DNA from: Atherinomorus stipes
Lineage: Eukaryota; Chordata; Actinopteri; Atheriniformes; Atherinidae
DNA: 64,000 nt
Reading direction: 5' to 3'
Assembly: GCA_023101725.1 (NCBI GenBank)
Contig: JALJCO010010492.1
Span: 294,093 to 358,092, forward strand
The first letter of the stretch is position 1, and each line of letters opens with the position of its first letter. Below are positions 32,800 to 44,750 of this stretch, piece by piece. Under the pieces are notes generated by a model that worked only from the letters and a program-made list of their open reading frames with translations, made no database searches and was not told the origin of the DNA. A program made the position numbers and the translations under genes.

Positions 32800-33764
32800 G
32801 CCCATTGGACGATTGCAGTTATGGTTCTAGCCAATTTTGATTATTGATTATTTGTGCAGCACTTTGAGCAACCATTTGTTGTTAATGTGCTTTTTAATTA
32901 ACTTTAACCAATGTGAAACTCTCTAAGGCCAGACAAGCATCATCTTATCCTCATTCCAGCCACAGCAGTTTGAGCTGGAACGGACGAAGTCCAGCTCCAG
33001 CAGTCAGACCCCCACAGTTGAAAATATCTGCGATTAATGTATGTGTGCCCTTTAAGACCTTTGATAGTTCACTAAGTAGTTCTCTGAGTAATGAACTCCA
33101 TGATTGGCTCCATGTGTATTCTGAGCAGCCAATGGTGGTCTGCCTTTACGCACGTGTACCTTTAGTTTGTTTGACAGCATGCTGGAGCAGCAGCGTTCTT
33201 CTTCCTCCACTGGTTTCTGTGTTCAAGCGTGAGTAAATGATACAAAGTAAGTTTTCTAGACATCCTGTCATAAGAAATGTATATTTGGGATGTATTGGTT
33301 AAATTTCAGTATGTTTAACTCATGATTGAGGTTTCAGTGATTCAGTGATGATTCTCACTTAAGAAAACTTTCCTAACTTTTGTTAGTGGTACTATTGTCC
33401 AGTTAAGTTAATTGCATTATTTCATTTATCAAACGATACATGAACTGGATCATTTGTGATGAATTTATAGTCATGGGGCCTTTGCTTCAGGCTTAGCATT
33501 AATTGTGTGTGAATCTTACATGGATATTTCACTGATTTGTATTTATTGTTTCTTTATTATAGACCATGCTTATCTACAATCACCTTATTAAAGCGAGTTA
33601 AAGGAAACTGAATGCTTTCTTCATCCTTAACCAGATGCCCGTGGTGGCTGTACTGGAACCTTTTGAGTTAAACATTCCTTATAACACCCACCGTTATTAA
33701 AAACATTTGATGAATCAATCTAATGAAACTGAACAAAAATACTGTCTGAACATGCCATAAATGA
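32800..33764. other. Gene-free stretch, unclassified
   Basis: Frames at 32913-33236 lack motifs. Nothing is firmly identified. Confidence 0.3.
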
Positions 33765-34019
33765 TAGGGGTGGGAAAAAAATGTCGATTCACTGTAATAT
33801 CACGATATTTTCATATGCCAGTATTATATCGATGTTTAAAAATGTGGTATCGACCTATTTTACCCACAAAATTGTGAGATTTTGTCACAGAATGACAAAA
33901 TCCTGTGAGATTTCGTTAGTAAATTAGATTGATACTGCATTTTTAAATATTGATATAATATCGGCATATAAAAATATCACTATATTTCAGTGTATTAATA
34001 GTTTTTGCCACCCCTAATA
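33765..34019. mobile_element. Non-autonomous hAT element (relative of 207-510)
   Basis: It starts taggggtgggaaaaaaatgt and ends tttttgccacccctaata. The interior shares aaaatgtggtatcg and the atat-cgatat palindrome with 207-510. The 8-bp repeat ataaatga occurs at 33757-33764 and 34020-34027, with three extra bases at the right end. Confidence 0.75.
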
Positions 34020-34104
34020 ATAAATGAGCGTAAACACATAATTTAATGATATATTCACACCTGGGGTGCTTCTTTCATATCAACTGGCTACTTAAAAAGT
34101 CAAA

Positions 34105-34569
34105 CATACGCAAAGACTCAAATCTTACAAAATATATTTTTCTCATTTCTAGTCAAAATATCTCATCACTGTCAAAATAAGACAAAATTACTTAAAGAGA
34201 AACATTTCAGTGAGATATAAGATCTTGTTATAAGGCAATGCATCTTATTTCAAGAAATAAGGTTTCTTGGCAGATTTTTTTTTTATTATTATTATTACAA
34301 GCAAAAAAATCTTGGCCACTCTTAAAACAAAAAAAAAAAAAAAAAAAAAAGATTTTTTGCTTGTAATAAGCAAAAAAAAAAAAAAAAAAATCTGAATGGG
34401 ACAAGCAAAATTTTCTTCATAAGATTTCTTGAAAAAGCCTTAAAACAAGATCTTATCTCACTGAAATGTTTCTCTTTAAGTTATTTTGTCTTATTTTGAG
34501 TGAGTGTGATGAGATATTTTGGCTAGAAATTAGAAAAATATACTTGCTAAGATTTGAGTTTTTGCAGTG
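34105..34569. mobile_element. Palindromic MITE (family B, copy 2)
   Basis: Both ends are recognisable (gcaaagactcaaatcttac and gatttgagtttttgcagtg). The two halves are inverted around A/T homopolymers at about 34270-34390. It is non-coding. Confidence 0.75.
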
Positions 34570-36440
34570 TACTCAGAGAAATGTAAAAATAAGGCACCAG
34601 AAATCGAGACCCTGGGAGCTTCTACTCACACTGACTAGATTTCAACTTGTTTATTGCTGAATATTATTATTCCAACAAAACCTAGAGAAATCTATTTTGA
34701 CCACTTGATCAGATAAAAATATTTATCACAGGAGATAAATGATAAGAGCAACAAGGCATCATATTTTTCTTGTCCATCAAACACCTCTTAGATGGTGTTG
34801 TTCTGGATTCTGGGGGGAATTAACATGTTTAAAGCAGTCTCCATGACAAGTGTGCAACAAACAACCAACTTACCAAAGATACGTGACATGCATCCTTCAG
34901 TTATTACAAAGAAACCTCAGCTTTAATCTGTTATGATCGCTATCAGTAAAGAAGAAAAACATGTTTCTCTGCCCATTAGTCAGCTAGCGTATGTACAGTG
35001 TGAGCAACGGCCCGGGGCTGTGCACTTAGTGGGGATTGTAATGGGACAGCTTTAAAGGGGGGATTAATGCAGAATGGTGGAAAGAGAAAAACACTGCTGC
35101 AGAAACAAACACGCTATAATCAATAGAACAAATACAGTGTGAAAGGTCAGATATACTTTACACCCCACACACAGGCTTCATCTCCTGCTGTAGTTATAAT
35201 CATGGTGACTTTCACCTGGAAAATGCGATTTTCCACGCTTCTAAACTCTTATCTTTAATGTCCGTCTTTAAAGTGTTCGTTTCTCCTTTCATCTTCAAGT
35301 ACGAGGATCATAAGTTCATATTTAATTTCCAAAATTCGAATATATTCTGATATCTATTCTGATGGCTCAGCCTGTTTCAGCCACCTCCCCTCTTCGCCTC
35401 TGATGTTCTCTCTTTGCATGATAAACAGCTTTTCAGCCCTCAGAATATGTATGTGGCCCATATTTATTCACATGTGTGAGAGCAGACGACTGCTTTGGGT
35501 GAGGGAGAGGAAATAAACATATAAATAAGGAAGTAAATAAACAGTTAAATTAAACAGGCAGAGTAATAAGGTTAGCCGTTTAGTTTTTTTTCTATTTCTG
35601 AGATTGATATTTGCAGGAAGAGCTACAGGAGAGGAGGAAAATTAATGACAGCAAATATAATGCCATTGGGATACTTAGGAGTGTGTCCAATACTTTAAGT
35701 AATAGCGTTAATGGCGAATTTGAAGGAATTTAATTTTCAACATCAAACAGTGGCGCCTTTCCAAAGCCAGCACCCACAGCCTCCACATGCCGGGGCTTCC
35801 ACAGCTTCTGAACTCGCCTCCTCTCGGAAGGAGGAAGAGGAAGAAATCGCGTCTGGGGTGGCAGGCATGCAGGGAGGCAGGCGGCTCAAAAGTTTCAAGC
35901 AGAACAGCCTCACGACTTGCAGGGTGACGCTTGTTAGGCTCAGGCCCAGAGGAAGGAGCATGGCCAGTAAGTAAGGTTATTGGGAAATAATTAGCCTAGC
36001 CTGGGAATCAGCAGGGATAGCGAAGTCCTCTGGGGTAGAACGCCAGAGCCCCTGGCCTCCTTTCCACAGCTAATTAACTTTGAGGAGAGCCTATTAATAA
36101 GGTTGTCTTCGTAGAAAAGGCCTGAAACTATGTGCAGAAGGAAGTTTTTGATGTGGACTCGACTGGAATTCAGCTCAAAGTTAAGACACAGAAACGCAGC
36201 GGACATAATTATGGAAATGACGGGAAAATGAGACCATGTTTCTGAGCTTTTCAAGGTGTATTCCCGCCATCTGAAACCTGATCAACCTCCTCCTTAACAG
36301 TCAGATTGTCCAACCGATTCTGACAGAGAATATGCCCCAAAGGGGGGGTCTAGAGGGGGTCCTGGGGGACCAAGGCCCCCATGTTGTTAATATGGAAACC
36401 AAGGTAAACGCTCATTCTCATGTTTTTATCACCTATATTT
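34570..36440. other. Gene-free stretch with a conserved-element candidate
   Basis: 35580-36290 has balanced composition and no repeat. 35985-36240 contains attagcctagcctgggaatc and cacagctaattaactttgag, resembling enhancer-type conserved non-coding DNA. The 87-codon frame at 35711-35974 has no recognisable domain. Confidence 0.3.
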
Positions 36441-36690
36441 ATTTGGGATGTTTGATATTGACCATTTTACCAATATCTGATATGCCGATATTGACCAAAT
36501 TTTAATTCCCAATATCCAATATCAGCCGATACTGATCTCTGCGGTCAACTGTGAGGTTGTGTCTCTTATATCTTAGGAGATACAGCTATATTCTACTCCG
36601 AGAGCAATGATCCCAAAATATCCTTAACTCAGCCAGAGGAGTTCATTTTGGATACTAGCAGGTATTAGCCAACATGTGGCTAATTATTAA
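36441..36690. mobile_element. hAT element family F, truncated copy 3
   Basis: Sequence such as ccgatattgaccaaatttta, caactgtgaggttgtgtctc, tcagccagaggagttcattt and gtattagccaacatgtggct aligns with 25513-26084. It is cut at about 36690 by a LINE 3' end. Confidence 0.65.
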
Positions 36691-36880
36691 TCAAATCAAA
36701 TTAATCACAGCTTTATTTATAAAGCGCTTTAACAAACCAGAGGTAAACAAAATGCTGTACAGATGAATAAAGAATAAAAGACTAAATCATAATAAAGACA
36801 AAATCATAAAATAGTAATATAATGAAAAATAATAAAAACAACAGGATGCAAGAACAATAAAAATAAACAATAAAATCCTG
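36691..36880 (-). mobile_element. LINE 3' end on the minus strand
   Basis: The plus strand reads cagctttatttataaagcgctttaacaa-type sequence followed by an A-rich region, the inverse of a fish L2/Rex1-like 3' terminus. No coding sequence is retained. Confidence 0.5.
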
Positions 36881-37209
36881 TGTCCTAAATCGCCTACTTC
36901 CATATTCAATACTCACAATTTTGAGTAAACTGCATCAAAATGAAAAACAGTATGCATAGTATGTGAAAATTGAGTATTCAAAAGTACCCGGATGACGTAC
37001 TCAAACCCGTCAAGATTTTGAGTTGGTGACTGTGGACACTCACCGCACTCTCTCGTCCCGACGTCAGTGCAGTAGGTGGTAGTAATGCTCACTGAAATGG
37101 GCAACAAACTGCCATAAAAGTCGAGAGAAGAAGAAGACGACACTCAGCCAATCGCAGGAGGACATCGATTTGTCAGCGCTGATTTTGACGTAAGGCTTCA
37201 CGAAACAGA

Positions 37210-37503
37210 CATTTACTTGTTATGGTGTCGCAAAATAGTGACATCATCAAAGCCGCAGCAGTAAAAATGTCTCACAGGGGGGTCCGACTAATGTTTGGTA
37301 ACAAAACATTGGTGAAATGAAGGAGTTTGTGGCAGATGATGCCTTATTTAGAGGATGCGCGAGGTTGCCCCATCACTTCCATTATATTGGACATACGCTG
37401 ATCTGGACTGGATTCAAGTTGCACCGAAACTGTCTGAGTGAAGAAATGAATGTATTTCATGCTAGAAAATAGGTCCAGATTGAAAAAAGAATGAACTTCC
37501 CCT
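37210..37503. mobile_element. Decayed relative of the TTAA MITE at 32218-32795
   Basis: The right part gctagaaaataggtccagat and ttgaaaaaagaatgaactt, ending at cccctTTAA (TTAA 37504-37507), corresponds to the right arm of 32218-32795. The left arm is not found. 36880-37050 upstream resembles another DNA element (gtattcaaaagtacccggat). Confidence 0.5.
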
Positions 37504-37507
37504 TTAA

Positions 37508-39099
37508 GTTTCATGACCTCTTATGGGCATTTTTTTGGCTTTCAAACTTTGTGAAGTCCAGCCAGCTGGTCCGTCCTCTCAGCTGACTAGAGACTGGCCT
37601 TCACCAGTCTGAGAGGAAAGATATGAAGAATTTCACTGTCTATGAACACGTTTGTCAATCGGATGAAGGGTTTAGAACAAATTTAAGTATATTTGTTAGA
37701 AAGTATTAGTGATTGAGGCCCGTTGTCTTATACTGTACATGGATAATCAGCGTGTGAAATGGGGAACGTGGAACTGGGGTCGTGGCATAGAACAGGTACC
37801 AGTTTAGACAGTGGTTTCCAGCAGCAAGAACAGCTGCACTTGGTCTTTTTGTGTGCTTACTTTGAGTCATGTCTCCTGAGTTTGTAATACCAGTGAACTC
37901 AAGAAATATTTTATTATATTCTTTAAAATCTGTAAACATTTCTGTTTTTGACATTAGAAGGAGCTCAATCTCAGAATCCCTGAATTTCAGATGGATTACA
38001 GTCCAAGTTAACGGTAACCCTGCTGGATACATCTACCCCACACTAACATCGCTTTCTCTTGGCCACCCCAGTGAAAATGTCCCGGATACGCCCCTGTTCC
38101 CACTCCCTGTTCCACCATGGACGTCAGCCCCATGTGGCCCCGTGTCCCCCCGTACCTGTCATCCCAGAAACAGCCGGCATTGCCCCTGCTCAGGTCGCTG
38201 AAAAAAGAAAAAAAAAAAAAATCGAGCCTTGTAGCCTCCGGCTGCGGGAGGGTGACGCAGGCCTCAGTGCCTAATCACCCCCCTCCCACGACAGCACTCA
38301 TCAACACCGCAGCTTCAACAAATCAATCTCCCTCTGACAGTTCATTTAGACTGAATTAATTTGGAATTAGGGGCCATTACTGCAATTGGCAGGCGTGGAT
38401 ATTCCCCTAACGCAGGCTGTTATCCTGCTTTGGGGATAAAGAAAAAGAGCCAGCTTTTCGTTTTCCTTTTTTCCCTTCAGGATCGACTGGACAAGGTGTT
38501 TTTCTGTGCTGATCGCAGGGCTGAGGGAGGCAGACATTGGATTTTCACTTTAACTAAATCATCACTGTTCTCAGTCAGCAGACTGCTGATAGTTTGATTT
38601 TTTCCCTGTCTCTGTGTTGATACCAAATGGAAGTGAAATAGTGGTTAAAATCAGGTTTGTTGCTCTATTAACTGTCAAATTGCTGTCAGGACCAATTAAA
38701 AGTCTCATAGTCTGTCACATTAGTAAACCAAACTATAAACTAGCAAAGTTTGGCTCTTCTGAACTCTCTGTGATGAAGGTGAGAACCTTTCGAAGTTTTT
38801 CCCGGCTGTGAGTTGTGTTATGCTGGTTGCTCTGGTTGACGATCTGCTGAGTGGCTCTCTGTATCCTGCTGAGAGGCCGCAGCTTGAAGTTTACCCAGGA
38901 GTTCACGACCCTGTGACCCAGAGGTTTGACCGCGGCAGCTCAGCACCATGGAGACCAAGCTCTGAAAATATAAACACTAACATCACAAGCAGAGTTTCAG
39001 AGAGATGCAGCGAAGAAGGAAATGCAGGAAAATACAAAATGAAGGACCATGAGATTAATTTTGATTCTTTGTGTGGCTCGAAGCTCATGCTATAAACTA
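37508..39099. other. Gene-free stretch, unclassified
   Basis: No exon recognised. 38340-38470 (ttagactgaattaatttgga, ttactgcaattggcaggcgt) looks single-copy and ATTA-rich. A short poly-A run lies at 38208-38220. Confidence 0.3.
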
Positions 39100-39264
39100 A
39101 GCATCCATTTATCAGGACCACCTTCCAGTACTGGGTTGGACCCCTACTCCCTCCAAAAGTGTCTTGATTCCCGGTGTCATAGATCCAACAAGGTGTTGGA
39201 AAAATTCATCAGAGATTTGGCTCCATATTGACATGACAGAATCACACAGTTGCTGCAGATCCAT

Positions 39265-40272
39265 GATGAGAATCTCCCGTTCCACCTTAACATGATGAGA
39301 ATCTCCCGTTCCACCTTAACATGATGAGAATCTCCCGTTCCACCTTTACGTGATGAGAATCTCCCGTTCCACCTTATCGTGATGAGAATCTCCTGTTCCA
39401 CCTTATCGTGATGAGAATCTCCCGTTCCACCTTATCGTGATGAGAATCTCCCGTTCCCCTTAACGTGATGAGAATCTGATCCCTTCCCCTTGTCGTGATG
39501 GAGAATCTCCCGTTCCCCTTCGTGATGGTTCCGTTCCCCATCGTGAGGGTCTCGTTCCCCTTTGTGATGAGAATCTCCTGTTCCCTTTCGTGATGAGATT
39601 TCCGTTCCCCTTCCGTGATGAGAATCTCCCGTTCCCCTTTCGTGATGAGAATTTCCCGTTCCCCTTAACGTGATGAGAATCTGAGAATCTCCGGTTCCAC
39701 CTATCGTGATGGGAGTCTCTCGTTCCCCTTTCGTGATGAGAATCTCCGTTCCCCTTATCGTGATGAGAATCTCCGTTCCACCTTTCGTGATGAGAATCTC
39801 CCGTTCCCCTTAACGTGATGGAATCTGAGAATCTCCGTTCCCCTCATCGTGATGAGAATCTCCCGTTCCACCTTATCGTGATGAGAATCTCCCACTTATG
39901 TGATGAGAATCTCCTGTTCCACCTTATCGTGATGAGAATCTCCCGTTCCACCTTATCGTGATGGGAGAATCTCCCGTTCCACCTTATCGTGATGAGAATC
40001 TCCGTTCCACCTTATTGTGATGAGAATCTCCTGTTCCACCTTATCGTGATGAGAATCTCCCGTTCCACCTTATCGTGATGAGAATCTCCCGTTCCACCTT
40101 ATTGTGATGAGAATTTCGTGTTCCACCTTATCGTGATGAGAATCTCCCGTTCCACCTTATCGTGATGAGAATCTCCTGTTCCACCTTATCGTGATGAGAA
40201 TCTCCCGTTCCACCTTATCGTGATGAGAATCTCCCGTTCCACCTTACTGTGATGAGAATCTCCCGTTCCACC
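39265..40272. repeat. 29-bp satellite amplified from transposase coding sequence
   Basis: About 34 units of a 29-bp repeat, gatgagaatctcccgttcca plus ccttatcgt. The first unit is preceded by, and the last unit passes directly into, transposase sequence (ccat at 39261; ccacatcccaaacctgctct after 40260), which places the ancestral single unit within the gene. Units at about 39450-39850 are irregular (cgttccccttt variants). Because 29 is not a multiple of 3, the encoded peptide cycles through three frames. Confidence 0.9.
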
Positions 40273-40485
40273 ACATCCCAAACCTGCTCTGTTGGATTGA
40301 GATCTGGTGAGTGTGGAGAACATTGTAGTCCAGTGAACTAATGTTAATGGTGGAGATGATGTCATCTTTGTGACATGATGCATCATCCTGCTGGAAGCAG
40401 CATCTGTGGTCATGAAGGGATGGACATGGTCAGCAGCAATACTCAGGTAGGCTGTGGTGGTTAAACCGCCACGTTGGCACTGAGG

Positions 40486-41083
40486 GTGGGCAGATTGATT
40501 CAAATATCAATAATATCAATGTCGGCATCAATATTGGTCGATAATTGTGCAGTTACATCGATACTTCAATGTAAGGCTTAAAAACTATCAGAATCCTCAT
40601 CAATATGGAAGATAAAGTTATCTTTTTAATGGATTCAATTCATCGCTATGACAAGGATCCCATATTCCCTAAATCAGCGTCTCTTACAAAGATGAAGCCA
40701 AATTCAGACTTTTGAAATGGCATCAGTGATGACTTTGATGACTTTGTTTCTGGACACCTAATTATAAAAATCTAAATGTAAGGCTTTAAACTATCACAAA
40801 CCTCTTAAATAAGGACGAGATGTGGCTTTTGATGGATTTGGTTCACGTTGGCGACAAGATATCTACATGCCAAAAATCAGCTTCTTTCATAGAGATAATG
40901 CCAAACTCTGATTTTGATAGTATGAATAATAATTTAGTTGTTAATGAAATAATGAGTTAAAAAAATAGTGTCTAGATTCTACAGAATAATTCTTTGCATG
41001 CTCAGAATCAATATCAACAATACTTGCTCTTTATTTACTTGGTAGATCAGATCGAAACCAAATCTTGCCGTATTGCGCATCCC
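40486..41083. mobile_element. hAT-like MITE inserted in the Tc1 transposase
   Basis: Transposase sequence stops at ttggcactga and resumes at acaaaggggcccaaagtggg. The inserted segment has ends gggtgggcagattg and (inverted) gggatgcgcaatac. The flanks cactgag and tacaaag look like a degraded TSD. It is non-coding. Confidence 0.6.
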
Positions 41084-41560
41084 TACAAAGGGGCCCAAAG
41101 TGGGCCAAGAAAATCTCCCCCACACCATTACACCACCACCACCACACCAATACACCAGCAGCAGCCTGAAGCCCTGATCCAAGGCAGGATGCATCCATGC
41201 TTCCATGATGTTTCTGAGCCGAGCATCTGAATGTGGAGCTGAAATGGAGACTCATCAGACCAGCAACGTTTCTCCATCTTTATTGTCCAGTTCTGGTGAG
41301 TCTGTGGGAATTGTAGCCTCAGTTTCCTGTTCTTAGCTGACAGGAGGGGCACCCGGTCTGGTCCAGACAACTGCTGCCACTGGAGATTTTCTCTTCTTCA
41401 GACCTGGAAACCCTAGAGATGCTTGTGGTAGAAATCCCAGTAAATGCTCAGATTAAAAACCATTTAATCTCCTTTCTTCCTCATTCTGATGTTCAGATTT
41501 AACTAGATTTAACTCAGATTTGACTGGATGTAATAGGTGCAGCTATTAAAGAAGCAATGA

Positions 41561-42432
41561 GTGAAATCAGACTGTTAAAGCGTGGGTTCTCCGTTCTTCA
41601 CAATCTAATGTATCATATTTTAAATATAAAGACTGCTGACATTCTGCTGGTGTGTTTCAATAAAATTCAGCTACTTTCTTTAAAAAAATCCAAATAAAAC
41701 AGGAAAAACCTGCAGCTTAAAGTAATCTTGAGTTTCTATTTCTGCTGTTTTCCCAGGTCTAGTTTAGTCTTTGAGTGATGTAAACACAGCAGATGAGGTG
41801 TGCAAGGTGTATGCAGGGCTGCCCAACCATGAGATCAGAGTAAATATTAACCCTCACACACTGCTGTGGAAATACCTCAGTGACTTACAGAGGCTGCGAG
41901 GATGAGAGGGAGCAGAGGAAAGATGAGTGGAAGCACACATTTAGGTGAGCTGAAAGGTAAACTGCAGGGCAATGTGCACAGAAACCTCCATGCACATGTC
42001 TACTGACACCTAAACCGCCTACACCTCCATCCCTCTGATGACATGTTCGCTCAACACCTCACAGAGCCCAGCCAGTTTGGTCCAGTCAGACGCTGCAGCA
42101 TTAACTCTCCCCTGAAGCCGAGCGATTCCTGACATGATGCTGAACGAGCATCTTGCTTCATGTTCAACATGCAGAACTTTTGCTTTTCACCATTTGTCTT
42201 CTATAAGAACTAAAAGAAGGATGTGATCGGGGCCGAACGTAAAAGCGCACGAGGAGGCTGCGGGTTTGAGAATGATCACATTACAAAAGCATGCTAAAGC
42301 TGAGAGCAGACAGTGCGGCCCTCTATTTATTATGTTTTCAGGCCCGGGCAGAATGTTCCATCAGCCTGAGAAATATGGCAGTGATTTCACCGACACACAC
42401 GCGGGTTTCAGCGCAGGTAGGCAACGTTGCCT

Positions 42433-42435
<3 letters not shown>
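41561..42435. other. Gene-free stretch, unclassified
   Basis: Single-copy-looking sequence; no exon or regulatory signal can be asserted. Confidence 0.3.

Positions 42436-42469
<34 letters not shown>
42436..42469. repeat. (GT)n microsatellite
   Basis: About 34 bp of GT repeats. Confidence 0.97.
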
Positions 42470-42935
42470 GTGGACATGCATGCATCAAGCGATGTATGAG
42501 GAGAAAAGAGGAAGGTGAGGAAGAGAGAACGAAGAAAGATGCAGTGAGAGTTGCAGCAGGGCTGTAACATTTCAGCACTGGACTGATAATGGAGTCAACA
42601 TAGTCTGCGTAGGTTAAGGGGGAAAGGGATGTATATGAGGAATGTAAGAGCGGTGAAGAAAAGTTGTTTTACTCCACAGACTTCTACGCAATCGCCACTG
42701 TGGAGTGACAGTAATCCACAGTTATTATATTTACGGTCTGCAGCTGTAATTAGAACACCAGCCGGGAATCTGCAGCCATCTAAAACTCACGTCTGTAATA
42801 AAGAGGAAACTGGAACCAGGAATCTGGATTAGAAGCCAACGCTCCCTCATTTAAGTTTATCATTTAACATATCATCTGACTTATTAACCCTTAAAACTCC
42901 AAGGTGTTATATTCTGGTCTATTTATTGTTTTTAA

Positions 42936-43378
42936 TCGGGCTCTCAGTTTAACGCATTAATTAGATTAATTAATTACACTGCAAATTAATGCATTACAGA
43001 AAATAGTCGCAATTAATTCAGAGTGCCAATTCAGTGCATGAGCATTTTAAATTTGGCCCACCAAACGACCCAGGTACTGGGTGGGGGTGATGCACCTAAA
43101 GCTGTTTGCCAACTGCCAATAAACACCAGAAGAAGAAAAAGAAGAAAAGAAGAAGAAGAAGAAGAAGAAGAAGACATGTCGGTGAGTCACTGTACAGTAC
43201 TGCATCAGCTGTGTTGGAGCAGGGTTGCATGGAAAACTTAGAGGAATGCGGCCCTTGAGGACCATTGTTCCCCATGACTGCTTTAGCAGATATGAGATTA
43301 AAATGCGATTTATTTGATTAATTAATCACAAATCCTGTAATTAAGTAGATTAATTTTTTCAATCGTCTGACAGCCCTA
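42936..43378. mobile_element. Non-autonomous hAT element with perfect 8-bp TSD (family D, copy 2)
   Basis: The 443-bp element starts tcgggctctcag and ends ctgacagcccta, inverted repeats of the TAGGGCTGTCAG type. The 8-bp repeat gtttttaa flanks it exactly (42928-42935 and 43379-43386). A GAA-rich tract (about 43127-43173) lies inside. Its right half, inverted, matches 50075-50262. Confidence 0.85.
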
Positions 43379-43522
43379 GTTTTTAAATATAAGCCAGCCT
43401 GTAGAAGCTCAACCTTTAATCCCAGTCATAATCAAAACCTTTAAAGGGTCCGAGACAGCAGTTAAAAACTGTTTATGTCCCTGACAGCATCAGATATTTT
43501 AATCCCAGACAGCAAAAGAACT

Positions 43523-44221
43523 GCTTTTTTTCCAGACGGAGTATCTGCTTTTGAAACGCCAGACCTCACTTCATCAGTAATACGTTGAGTCCGGTAATGA
43601 TATATCAGAACCCGTTGACTCTCATTTTGATTAGCTACACCTTATTTGCCTATCAGCTTATTGGAGAATCTAGGTCAATTCCAGTCGGAGTTTGCTAAAG
43701 GCTAACCTTGCAACATGGGCACGTCAGACAGTCAGCTACATTTATCAGACAAGACAGCATTTAGAAAATAAATAAACTTACAGCTAGCATCAGAAGCTTT
43801 GGCCCCCTCCCTCAGTGTTGCTGCAAAAGTTTGCTTTTAAATCCATTTGTTTGAAAACCCAGCCCTGACTGCAGAGAACTTACTACTAGCCCCATACATG
43901 CAGCTGAATCAGACAGGGAGGGGGGGGAACGGCGTTGCATAAACCGTTGGGAGAGAGAGAGAGAGAGAGGGGGGGGGGGGGGGGCTGTTTCTTGATAGTG
44001 TGCTCTTATTGGAGCAATTAAATTACGTAGAATGATGGAACTACATAGAATGATGGGCTGCTGTCTGATTCAACTGTTTCTGAGCAGAGAGACAAAGCTG
44101 ACAGACCATAAACAGGAACTTTGATTCTCACTCTGGACATTCACATGGCCTCATCAGTGCACAATAGATCATATTATACACCCAAAACCCCAGAAAAGGG
44201 AAATTTGATGTCATGGCACCT
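43523..44221. mobile_element. Possible TTAA element inside the satellite
   Basis: The block ends tgatgtcatggcacc just before TTAA (44222-44225), where the satellite resumes in register. Read inverted, the end ggtgccatgacatcaaattt resembles TTAA-element termini. The left junction falls in degenerate satellite and is unclear. It contains (GA)n-(G)n at about 43951-43984. Confidence 0.4.
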
Positions 44222-44750
44222 TTAATCCCAGACAGCATCAGAACCTTTAATCCCAATCAATATCAGAACCTTTAATCCCAGTCAGCATCAGAACCTCTAA
44301 TCCCAGTCAGCATCAGAACCTCTTATCCCAGTCAGCATCAGAACATCTAATCCCAGTCAGCATCAGAAGCTTTAATCCCAGTCAGTATCAGAACCTTTAA
44401 TCCCAATCAATATCAGAACCTTTAATCCCAATCAGCATCATAACCTTTAATCCCAGTCAGCATCAGAACCTTTAATCCCAGTCAGCATCAGAACATTTAA
44501 TCCCAGTCAGCATCAGAACATCTAATCCCAGACAGCATCAGAACCTTTAATCCCAATCAGCATCAGAACCTTTAATCCCAGTCAGCATCAGAACCTTTAA
44601 TCCCAGTCAGCATCAGAACCTTTAATCCCAGTCAGAATTAGAACTCTTAATCCCAGTCAGCATCAGAACACCTAATCCCAGTCAGCATCAGAACATCTAA
44701 TCCCAGTCAGAATTAGAACTCTTAATCCCAGTCAGCATCAGAACCTTTAA

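Larger units (their letters stand above)
39118..41400 (-). pseudogene. Tc1-type DDE transposase, disrupted
   Basis: Reading the minus strand, CWSDESPFQLHIQM (first catalytic D, about 41240-41270) is followed by VMVWGRFSWPTLGP (about 41090-41150). A MITE then intervenes, then a frame with CFQQDDASCHK (second D, about 40370-40405) and SPDLNPTEQVWDVV (catalytic E, 40270-40315). The C-terminal segment continues beyond the satellite (YGAKSLMNFSNTLLD, about 39180-39230). All three catalytic residues are legible, but frameshifts, the 600-bp insertion and the 1 kb satellite destroy the gene. The DNA-binding domain is not recognised. Confidence 0.75.
39100..41560 (-). mobile_element. Tc1/mariner element carrying a satellite and a MITE
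   Basis: The transposon lies on the minus strand. The left boundary (ccatttatcaggaccaccttc) and right boundary (aataggtgcagctattaaag) are degenerate inverted repeats. The body encodes a Tc1-type transposase in pieces. A 29-bp satellite (39265-40272) and a MITE (about 40486-41083) have been added inside it. Without them it would be about 0.9 kb, so some of its sequence has also been lost. Confidence 0.75.

Noticed and set aside
35711..35974. 87-codon frame starting with ATG in a repeat-free island
   Set aside because: The opposite strand is also open and no domain or splice/polyA context was found.
39265..40272. CRISPR-like regular repeat array
   Set aside because: Units of 29 bp are contiguous with no unique spacers, and the unit is transposase coding sequence; this is a satellite in a vertebrate genome.
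44222..44750. CRISPR-like array of about 25-bp repeats
   Set aside because: Repeats are head-to-tail without spacers and lie in eukaryotic DNA.
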